Virus record (IMG/VR): IMGVR_UViG_3300037140_000179
Location: 1-39,360 of that record
DNA length: 39,360 bases
Source of the DNA: a virus
Reading direction: 5' to 3' (one strand)
Each line of letters starts with the position of its first letter. Position 1 is the stretch's first letter. The position numbers and the translations under genes are program-made. Of the stretch, positions 30,301 through 36,043 are shown in pieces. The notes under the pieces were generated by a model that did not search any database, was not told the origin of the DNA, and saw only the letters and a program-made list of their open reading frames with translations.

Positions 30301-30855
30301 TATTACATAAAGTTTTAGTTCGTATAGATCGTTATCTTTTTTTACAGTTACAGTTTCGCCAATGATTGAATTAATATTAGACTTTTTACATTGATCTTGG
30401 AATTTCAATATTCCCGCCAACGTATTTAATTCTGAAGAAGCTATAGTACTTAAACCTAAGAACTTTGCTTTTTTAATCCAATCTTCTGGCATTTGGCTAC
30501 CATTACATAATTCAAAGCCTGTATGAATGCCTAAGAATGAATATTCAGGGTAAACTATATCTTGAATTGCTAACCCAACATATTTGAAAAGATTTAATTC
30601 TACAGATTCTGATTGAACTGAATAGTAATACCATTGTTCTCCGAAGCAAAATAAAAAATAATCTGTTTTAAATTTTTCTATACGGTCATAATCAACTTGA
30701 TCTAATATGAGTTTGAAGTCTTCATCATCAAATAGTAAATTATCTTTAGATTCTATGATCTGATATACTGTTTCATTTACTATGATAATATGATCTTCTA
30801 AATACTTATAATCAGCATTTATTAAATTTTGTTTGCAATAATCTTTTATTTCCAT
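27367..30855 (-). CDS. dnaE: DNA polymerase III alpha subunit (DnaE-like)
   Basis: The 1162-residue replicative polymerase shows GRGSAASSLV near 448, the catalytic LPDIDVDF near 503, SIHAAGVIIT near 613, NRPGPMES near 741, YCFQEHVM near 775, and an OB-fold near 1085 (EILVIGNISQLAERM). The N-terminal PHP region is degenerate: GIHTGFELCNG and IASSELNTLAG lack most metal ligands of the H-x-H and TDH motifs. No exonuclease domain is present. The DnaQ-like protein at 506-1234 could proofread for it. A terminator-like hairpin sits 13 bases upstream of the ATG. Confidence 0.95.
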   Translation of the reverse strand: MEIKDYCKQNLINADYKYLEDHIIIVNETVYQIIESKDNLLFDDEDFKLILDQVDYDRIEKFKTDYFLFCFGEQWYYYSVQSESVELNLFKYVGLAIQDIVYPEYSFLGIHTGFELCNGSQMPEDWIKKAKFLGLSTIASSELNTLAGILKFQDQCKKSNINSIIGETVTVKKDNDLYELKLYVINQKGWQNLLNINAQINVVNLGHVTEDFILSHSEGLVCVISCDKKLSKEFCIAIKTSFVDVFFQIDLVKYSSNEKDRSHLLNIQDYLKNWQKQIRPILICDSYYLDQEDYEVKTLLNKVGKIGFKYQSKDQHFKTLDEISKQFSNLYEDKDADQCIELFEQCISNTKVLTNICKFQITKNEMHLPQYEMSEEQTKEFKTNSDLFYFLIEQGFKKRLIGKVEDENIYYERLQIEIDIIEKGKLVDYFLILWDILRWCKENNILTGHGRGSAASSLVVYLLNITHLDPIKYKLIFERFLNEARIPQYDKDQKLIGGSLPDIDVDFESEYRDKVKQYIQEKYTTHNVCCIGTFNNFKLKSCIKDLSREMNVNYSEANFISSLINKDFEDGVFIDLFKCSLVEPKLKDFINKNHKLVKMMQLIMYQPKVKSIHAAGVIITPKYEDRKAVYDLLPVRLEDGILIAEFDKFDVEATGFLKEDILGLQQLDKINNMMTLIKKNRNVDIDVFNIDVTDCNVFEYFKKGLTEDVFQFNTDVQKKYMLDLQPDTITELTAANALNRPGPMESNAQTDYVKMKFGQKVAEYDYLLEDITKDTYGLYCFQEHVMTAYKVITECTMTEADKFRKIITKLHENQNLDEKTLKHKNTFVECYIKKGVSEEYANNVWDKLGAFSSYAFNIAHSASYAVLGYCSLWFKVYYPLEFWTISLQWSKEELISAKLAEIDQAGLVKVIAPDINNSNIGFRCDKKTDKIYWSISSVKFAGNIAVSAILEEREKNGKFKSLKDFVSRVNKSKVNKRVICCLILAGCFDEVEKIKEVKQRWDISVNYFKNILNEELPENLKGNEVYKDTYWQLKAKEICGYGYIDYGIIYRNLQKTINSKYKYYNAQQVTEAKEMPDDEILVIGNISQLAERMSKNGKYVKLMLDNNNLQFQVVVWNETYEKYKDQLKQNSIIAINCRMKKPDKYYSNNGLQTSKQSKIYFM

Positions 30856-30867
30856 TTACTTGAAGTT

Positions 30868-30887
30868 AAAAAACGCGCTTTCGCGTT
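30868..30887 (-). terminator. Intrinsic terminator or attenuator before dnaE
   Basis: On the minus strand AACGCG-aaag-CGCGTT is followed directly by TTTT. The dnaE ATG begins 13 bases after the T-run. Because no promoter is seen between the hairpin and the ATG, polymerase expression would depend on read-through, or the hairpin may act as an attenuator. Confidence 0.65.
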
Positions 30888-30889
30888 AA

Positions 30890-31000
30890 TTTCTTTCTTT
30901 CTTTTCTTTCTTATCTTTCTTTTCTTTATTATCTTTCTTATATTATTGCCTTTAGAGTGACTTCAGTTTGCCCTCAAAGTGACTTCAGCCTTTACTTCAG
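30890..31000 (-). repeat. Degenerate 20-bp tandem repeats and purine tract after the replication gene
   Basis: TGCCTTTAGAGTGACTTCAG (30947-30966) and TGCCCTCAAAGTGACTTCAG (30969-30988) are 20-base units, and a third shortened copy (GCCTTTACTTCAG) covers the stop codon of the 114-residue gene. A GAAA/GATAA-rich tract follows on the minus strand to about 30890. Replication proteins of this type often carry KGTxKGT repeats and a Lys/Asp-rich tail, so this looks like a decayed coding tail. Confidence 0.55.
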
Positions 31001-31336
31001 TGTGCCTTTTAATTGGTACTTTTCATAATTAATCACAGTTAGTCTTGTTGTATATTTGAGCCCTTCTAATTTAATCATATCATCATTTTCAAGCAATTTA
31101 AAAAATGTTCTAACTTTTTTTTCTGTCCAATTTGTACCAAATTCATTAGCCCACGTTTTAATACTAAAAACATTTTGCCCTCTTTTACATTCAATAATTT
31201 CTCCTTTTATTAATGTTTTGTTATCTTTGAAATTAACATTAAATAATATTTGAACCCACGCTTTAAAATAAATAGCATCTGAAAATATCCAATGATTAAT
31301 AATCGGTCTATGAATTGTTATCCAACCTAAGCACAT
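30992..31336 (-). CDS. Winged-helix phage replication protein (replisome-organiser-like), short
   Basis: The 114 residues match the N-terminal domain of phage replisome organisers and DnaD-like initiators: GWITIHRPIINHWIF, then KRGQNVFSIKTWANEFGTNW, then a final strand LTVINYEKYQ. The winged helix would bind origin or forked DNA and help load the DnaB-like helicase encoded nearby. Family members usually continue with a variable tail; here a TAA after KGTLK cuts it off, and decayed tail-like repeats follow. It overlaps the 46-residue gene before it by 10 bases. Confidence 0.7.
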   Translation of the reverse strand: MCLGWITIHRPIINHWIFSDAIYFKAWVQILFNVNFKDNKTLIKGEIIECKRGQNVFSIKTWANEFGTNWTEKKVRTFFKLLENDDMIKLEGLKYTTRLTVINYEKYQLKGTLK

Positions 31337-31467
31337 TGTTTCTTGTTAAAATATTGCCTTATAAATGAATAGAGAAATCCATAATCTTTACAAACAATTA
31401 TGCCATCTTTAATAGTATTTGACTCAATAACTATAAAAGGATAATCGAATGATAAAACTTTTGCCAT
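31327..31467 (-). CDS. Small protein, 46 aa
   Basis: The ATG at 31467 opens MAKVLSFDYPFIVIESNTIK, then DGIIVCKDYGFLYSFIRQYF and NKKQCA, ending in TAG at 31327-31329 inside the next gene start. The mix of strands and a helix looks protein-like. It is the first gene after the candidate structured RNA at 31484-31606, so the RNA may control it and the replication gene behind it. The function is unknown. Confidence 0.6.
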   Translation of the reverse strand: MAKVLSFDYPFIVIESNTIKDGIIVCKDYGFLYSFIRQYFNKKQCA

Positions 31468-31483
31468 AATTTTATTTTTTTAA

Positions 31484-31606
31484 AAAGCCTCCGCCTAAGG
31501 AGAGTGTGTCGGACAAGGACTACATCTATATTTCTATAGACGAGAACTGCTCCTTAGGTTTTGGCTTTATCTTAATTTTTTTTTCATCTGAGTCCCTGTC
31601 CTTTGA
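31484..31606 (-). ncRNA. Candidate pseudoknotted structured RNA or 5' leader
   Basis: Minus-strand order: helix a strand GGACAGGGAC (31601-31592), AAAGCC (31568-31563), CCTAAGGAG (31558-31550), hairpin TCTATA-gaaa-TATAGA (31540-31525), GTCCTTGTCC (31520-31511) closing helix a, CTCCTTAGG (31502-31494) and GGCTTT (31489-31484). Helix a (10 bp, one G-U) and helix b (9+6 bp around an internal loop) interlock, which is a pseudoknot. The last strand runs into TTTTT, as in a terminator. The -7 box ends five bases before the predicted RNA. No known class is recognised. Confidence 0.6.
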
Positions 31607-31610
31607 TTTA

Positions 31611-31658
31611 CAAATATACAAACAATATCATATAGTAGACTCAAACTTATTAACAAAA
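31611..31658 (-). promoter_or_regulatory. Promoter before the structured RNA
   Basis: TATATTTG (31611-31618) lies 27 bases downstream of GTTAATAAG, the same pairing and nearly the same spacing as at 1774-1803. GTTAATAAG overlaps the double stop of the 165-residue gene. Transcription would start around 31605, right at the first paired base of the RNA. Confidence 0.65.
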
Positions 31659-32147
31659 TAACTTATCAAATATCCTACTCACAACATCAAACTTTACTTC
31701 ATTAAATACTCCACTAAGCTTATCATCACACTCAATAACTAAATCTTCTGTAGGCACATTGATACTTCTTATCTTACCTTTTCTTTGTCTACCCGCTTCA
31801 TCAATTATGTTTACTTCGCAACCTATAGCAAAATAATTTTTTGCATCCCAATATTGCTGATTTCGTTTTACTTTTTCATTAGAATAATAAAAGTTAGGCA
31901 ACCCATAATCATTAAAGATCTTCTTTTCATACAATTTAAGTATCTCTTCAGCATCAAAAATAGAAAGTTGCTTAAGTTTATGCTTTAAATGACATATCTT
32001 TTCTTTTTTATGCTCAGCAGTTCCTGACCAAAAGTCTTTATGTTTCTTAATAGGATATATTTTTGCTCTTAAAATACACACTATATATTCTTGCTGTAAA
32101 ACTTCAAAAAGTTTTTGTGATGAAAGTTCTTGCGTCGAAATATTCAT
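31650..32147 (-). CDS. Hypothetical protein, 165 aa
   Basis: The N-terminal two thirds are helical and charged (KHKKEKICHLKHKLKQL). The end looks like a small SH3- or KOW-like beta domain (YFAIGCEVNIIDEAGRQRKG, then EDLVIECDD). No motif is recognised. It overlaps the 82-residue gene before it by 4 bases and ends at a tandem TAA TAA inside a promoter element. Its place after primase and helicase suggests a replication accessory role, not shown by sequence. Confidence 0.6.
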   Translation of the reverse strand: MNISTQELSSQKLFEVLQQEYIVCILRAKIYPIKKHKDFWSGTAEHKKEKICHLKHKLKQLSIFDAEEILKLYEKKIFNDYGLPNFYYSNEKVKRNQQYWDAKNYFAIGCEVNIIDEAGRQRKGKIRSINVPTEDLVIECDDKLSGVFNEVKFDVVSRIFDKLFC

Positions 32148-32392
32148 AGATGTGAATTAAATGTTTGTTTAGAAACTGCATAATGACATTGAGTATCTAA
32201 CTCAAGCATTATAATGGGATATTCATTATCATTAGTCATGCCAAGTAACGTATAAGTTTTGCCATCGATAACAAAATCTTTATCAATGTCTTCTACTTTT
32301 AAACGATATGAGCTAATAAATTTTGAACATTCTCGTAAAAGATAATTTTTAAACGAATGTAACATTTCAGGCGTGTAGTTTTTCTTTTTCAT
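32144..32392 (-). CDS. Hypothetical protein, 82 aa
   Basis: This small protein (MKKKNYTPEMLHSFKNYLLR, then VIDGKTYTLLGMTNDNEYPI) has a helical start and a beta-rich end (IIMLELDTQCHYAV). It is four bases from the primase stop and overlaps the next gene by 4 bases. No family is recognised. Confidence 0.6.
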   Translation of the reverse strand: MKKKNYTPEMLHSFKNYLLRECSKFISSYRLKVEDIDKDFVIDGKTYTLLGMTNDNEYPIIMLELDTQCHYAVSKQTFNSHL

Positions 32393-32395
32393 AGT

Positions 32396-33379
32396 TTATA
32401 GATTTAAAATTTGTACTTTTTTTGTATAAAAGTCTAAAGGATTAATTAATGTACTAAGAATATATATGAACTCTTCTTGAATTAATTCAGCTGCATCTTT
32501 AAGTTCTCCCTTTTCATTTTTAAATTCATGAAACCCAATCTTTACATTAAAATCTTTAGATAATATCATTGCTTGTTCTTTTATTTGATCTATCACATCC
32601 AAATCGTATAAAAGAATAATATTTTTAATGCCTTTTAATTTTAATTTATAAAGTTGCCCTTCGCTTACATGGCATTTGAATGTATAACAACATTTTGTAT
32701 TTACTTGATTTTCTTCAACATTTAAGAGATCAGAAATATTCTTAGCATCAAAAAATCCTTCTACCAAAATTATAGTTTCAGTTGCATCTTTCTCTAAATC
32801 ATCATAGTTACCTAATATTTTTTCAAAGTCGCTTTCTGAGTTCTTATATCTTGGTTTTTTTAATAATTCGCATTCTTGTTTAGTACCTTTAAATCTGCCA
32901 ATAGTAGCTACTTGCTTAAAATCATTATAAATTACAAAAATGATGTAATTAATCAATTTTCTATCAAGATTCGTAATGCCAATATGATATTTATTGTAAT
33001 CTTCTTCTTTGAACCCTCTTTCTTGCAAATAACTATCAAAATATACCCTTCTAAACCCAATAGGTAACTTAACTTCATTTAGATCTATATTAATATCATC
33101 TTCTTGCCTTATTTCTAATGCATTAGATAACGTAGAAACCCATTTAACGTTTTCTTTGATAGTATTATCATCTTTGATACCAAGATTGCTTAGAAGCGTA
33201 TAAATATTCCCTCGAAAACCGCATTTTTTTTGACGCAAACATTGAAAAGGGTGATTGTCTTTAATAGCTATATAAAATTCACGCTTGTGACAAATTGGAC
33301 ATTCTGCTTGAATATCATTGTTTTTCCACATTTTTGGATTCTTCAGAAGACTAAAAAGTTTATCTTTAGTTAGTTTCAT
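32396..33379 (-). CDS. DNA primase, zinc-binding plus TOPRIM
   Basis: The ATG at 33379 forms an ATGA junction with the helicase stop and is preferred over the upstream frame start. An N-terminal zinc ribbon (AECPICHKREF, then CLRQKKCGFRG) is followed by a catalytic core with the TOPRIM glutamate in ILVEGFFDAKNI near 203 and the D-x-D in LLYDLDV near 257. The layout fits DnaG and T7-type primases that make RNA primers. It is co-translated with the DnaB-like helicase, its expected partner. At 327 residues it lacks a separate helicase-binding domain of DnaG size. Confidence 0.88.
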   Translation of the reverse strand: MKLTKDKLFSLLKNPKMWKNNDIQAECPICHKREFYIAIKDNHPFQCLRQKKCGFRGNIYTLLSNLGIKDDNTIKENVKWVSTLSNALEIRQEDDINIDLNEVKLPIGFRRVYFDSYLQERGFKEEDYNKYHIGITNLDRKLINYIIFVIYNDFKQVATIGRFKGTKQECELLKKPRYKNSESDFEKILGNYDDLEKDATETIILVEGFFDAKNISDLLNVEENQVNTKCCYTFKCHVSEGQLYKLKLKGIKNIILLYDLDVIDQIKEQAMILSKDFNVKIGFHEFKNEKGELKDAAELIQEEFIYILSTLINPLDFYTKKVQILNL

Positions 33380-34737
33380 AATGGACGATTTTCTTTCGCA
33401 TTCCAAAAAGTTTGTAATGTTCTAGATGAATCATAAAATCTTGCATTGTTAAATGCACAACAAATTTTTCTAATCTGACCACTCCGAAACTTACGGAATT
33501 TATCATTATAGATTCTTCCAACATTAGCTTCGTATTCGTCGGAACTTTGGTTCCAAGTCCAAAAGTATGAAAAAGGACGAAGCATTCCCTTGAACTCTGA
33601 GATGTCGCTTCGAGTCATTACAAAGTCAGGATTGTTAAACTTATGAGGCGTTATATCATTTGCTTGTTCTGTCGCTAATGAAAATAATTTTTTCTGTACT
33701 GCTATATTTGTTATCTTATTAGCAATTGCTTCTCTTCTATTTCTTTCACCTTGCTCTGAATGTGAAAATTTACCTTTTACTGTAAATGACGAAATGTTAT
33801 CAAAGATTGCTAAAGATACTTTACCATAATTTTTTTCTATCTCCTCTATTGTATCATTACAACTTTCTATTGAGAGAGAGTCAAAGCTCTCAGGCGCTAC
33901 CACGAAAATTTCTCCACCTTTGTTGATGATGTCTTGATTTATGTTTTTAATCTTTGTAACATTTTCTTTCTTTAAGTTTCCAAACTCTATCTCAGATAAT
34001 GAAGCGCCTGTCCACGACGCATCATACATTTCTTCTAATTCTTTGCCCGTGCCTTCGATTTGAAAGTGTACTACTCTGCCACCATTTCTTGCACATGAAA
34101 TTCCACAAAAAACTTCAAATGTTGTTTTACCTGTTCCGCTCCGCGCAAGCAGAAGTCCTGAGGTTCCGATTTTACCACCACCATGAGTGTCGAAGTCCAT
34201 ACAATGGATTCCAAAAGGAACTTTTTCTAAGTGATCTACTTCTTTATTTTTTCTTTCTTCCTGCCTTTTATCAAAATCTAAAAATATTTTTCCATATAAC
34301 CCTTCATTTAAACTAAATGAATTTATCTCTTCACTTTCTTTAGCTAATTTTTTAATAGCTGCTTCTTGATCGCCCTTATTCCATGTTTTTCCGACGTCAG
34401 TATATAATTCTATAAATCTTACTTCTTTAATAAAAGCTTCAAAAGTCGGAAATACTATTTCTACATCAGGTATTTTACATTTCTTAATTTCAAGCAGAAT
34501 TTTAAGATCATTAGAATCATTTTTTAATTTTTCATTGAGAATACCTATTGTAGGTACGTGATTAGTCAATAGAAATGATTCCTTAATAGCATTCCAAACA
34601 TTCTTATATGTTTGTTCGGGTAAAAAATTGTCTACTAAATGTATATTAACTACTTCTAATACATTTTTGCTTGTTAGACAAGCTTTAAATAGCTCAATTA
34701 GATAGTTCTCACTTAATGTCTGCTTTTTCTCTGCCAT
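33376..34737 (-). CDS. DnaB-like replicative helicase
   Basis: The 453-residue protein has a helical N-terminal region (about 1-150) and a RecA-type ATPase core: Walker A ARSGTGKTTF near 199, VVHFQIEGTGKELEEM near 222, Walker B LAIFDNISS near 314 and a glutamine/arginine region toward the C-terminus. It should form a hexameric ring moving 5'-3' on the lagging strand. The gene overlaps the primase (4 bases) and the 206-residue gene before it (29 bases), which may encode a loader or partner. Confidence 0.85.
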   Translation of the reverse strand: MAEKKQTLSENYLIELFKACLTSKNVLEVVNIHLVDNFLPEQTYKNVWNAIKESFLLTNHVPTIGILNEKLKNDSNDLKILLEIKKCKIPDVEIVFPTFEAFIKEVRFIELYTDVGKTWNKGDQEAAIKKLAKESEEINSFSLNEGLYGKIFLDFDKRQEERKNKEVDHLEKVPFGIHCMDFDTHGGGKIGTSGLLLARSGTGKTTFEVFCGISCARNGGRVVHFQIEGTGKELEEMYDASWTGASLSEIEFGNLKKENVTKIKNINQDIINKGGEIFVVAPESFDSLSIESCNDTIEEIEKNYGKVSLAIFDNISSFTVKGKFSHSEQGERNRREAIANKITNIAVQKKLFSLATEQANDITPHKFNNPDFVMTRSDISEFKGMLRPFSYFWTWNQSSDEYEANVGRIYNDKFRKFRSGQIRKICCAFNNARFYDSSRTLQTFWNAKENRPL

Positions 34738-35329
34738 ATCCTCTTTCTATATAAATGTTGCTATAATTATTCTTTAAAAGTATCTTACAATCATTTTTAA
34801 ACTTACAATTTATACATAAAGTACTTCTATGAAAGTAAAGAGTAGTAGTCGTAATGCATCTATGAAAACCAAATACGGTATTATGTAAAACTTTTTTATG
34901 AATTTCTTCCGCTATGTTAAGCATCTCTGTTTTCTCTTCTTTAAAGAAGCTCTCGATCTCCTGAGTACTTATCTTATATATTCGTAAAAAGCTTGCCTGT
35001 GAGATAGTCCAGTCAAAGTTAACATCTCTTAAGATCCATCTCATAAATGCCTTGTCGCCTATGATGTATGCTAACTGGATCTTGTCACTCCAGTTTGTTT
35101 TTTCTTTTACATCACAGTTAGCCCAGTAGCTAAATTGAAAAACAAAATATGAGAGCATGAAATTAATGCCGACGCACTCTAACTTGTACTTTTCATCTAG
35201 TAACTTTATAAATTTACTTATCTGCTTTTCTGCAGCAGGCGTAGGGTTGAAGACATACTTCTCATTACCATATATCTTCTTGTAAAAAGTCTGATAAATG
35301 TAAACTATTGCTGAATTATGATCCGTCAC
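34709..35329 (-). CDS. Unknown protein upstream of the helicase, 206 aa, GTG start
   Basis: The only suitable start is GTG at 35329; no ATG occurs until about residue 58. The protein is helical with FMLSYFVFQFSYWANCDVKE and WSDKIQLAYIIGDKAFMRWI, and a C-terminal CINCKFKNDC that may bind zinc or an iron-sulfur cluster. The 29-base overlap with the helicase makes a helicase-loading or regulatory role attractive but unproven. A promoter-like segment lies about 27 bases upstream. Confidence 0.65.
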   Translation of the reverse strand: MTDHNSAIVYIYQTFYKKIYGNEKYVFNPTPAAEKQISKFIKLLDEKYKLECVGINFMLSYFVFQFSYWANCDVKEKTNWSDKIQLAYIIGDKAFMRWILRDVNFDWTISQASFLRIYKISTQEIESFFKEEKTEMLNIAEEIHKKVLHNTVFGFHRCITTTTLYFHRSTLCINCKFKNDCKILLKNNYSNIYIERGYGREKADIK

Positions 35330-35355
35330 GATTTTTAAAATGTTAAAAGAATTTA

Positions 35356-35412
35356 CAAATAAAATAAATTTATTTGAGACTACGATAAATGCTTAAAAGT
35401 TTTTATTAACAA
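35356..35412 (-). promoter_or_regulatory. Probable promoter of the replication block
   Basis: TTTATTTG (35356-35363) is an imperfect -7 box, with TCTCAAATAAATT upstream, like the promoter at 20655. TTGTTAATAAAAAC close to 35410 resembles the GTTAATAAG element. The first downstream gene starts with GTG at 35329. Confidence 0.4.
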
Positions 35413-35418
35413 TGTTAC

Positions 35419-36039
35419 TTAACCCGACGCTGAGCCACTTTCATCTTCATTCCAGTTGATCTGTAATGAAAATTTTTCTTGTGTAGGAACTAACTCTGGG
35501 TTGTAAGCGGTATTTGTGGTAGGGTCAATGTAGACATCATCTAAGAAATTAGCATATAGCTGCTCAGCTGAGATAGGCTGCGTGTTTACATTACTTAAGA
35601 TCTCCTTAGTCAGCCAGATGCCAATGTAGCCTCCAGCAGCAATGTCACCAAGTGAGAAAGAAAAGTTTGTAGAGCTCATCGCGTCCATGTCTACAAAAGG
35701 CAGTGACTGAGAGTCATTGATGGAGTCAAATGTTACATTTCCACAGTCATCTACCTTTGGAGCAACAAATGCAATGCTATACTGTGAGGTTAGCTTTGTC
35801 CAGTCAGCAACATTAAAAGAAACAACTACTCCTTCAGCAGTATGAGCATCTTCATTTTGAACTGCTATTAAGATTGCTTCACGCTTTAAGCTCTGAACTG
35901 CTAGCTTGCTGTTGTCACTAAAGATGCTATCAAGTATGTCATTTTGAATTAATGATGAAGAGACAAGTCCACCTAGTGACTTTACGGGATCAGCCTGTAC
36001 TGAGTTAAATGATGGAGCTCCTGTGTAAAAGAATTTCAT
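35419..36039 (-). CDS. Virion-associated protein (tail/baseplate region), 206 aa
   Basis: The protein begins MKFFYTGAPSFNSVQADPVK then SLGGLVSSSLIQNDILDSIF, an opening seen in small structural proteins of Bacteroidetes phages next to tail fibres. It is beta-rich with Ser/Asn-rich loops (DCGNVTFDSINDSQSLPFVD), includes GGYIGIWLTKEI and ends acidic. It follows the large tail protein by 4 bases. The exact place in the virion is unknown. Confidence 0.6.
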   Translation of the reverse strand: MKFFYTGAPSFNSVQADPVKSLGGLVSSSLIQNDILDSIFSDNSKLAVQSLKREAILIAVQNEDAHTAEGVVVSFNVADWTKLTSQYSIAFVAPKVDDCGNVTFDSINDSQSLPFVDMDAMSSTNFSFSLGDIAAGGYIGIWLTKEILSNVNTQPISAEQLYANFLDDVYIDPTTNTAYNPELVPTQEKFSLQINWNEDESGSASG

Positions 36040-36043
36040 TACA

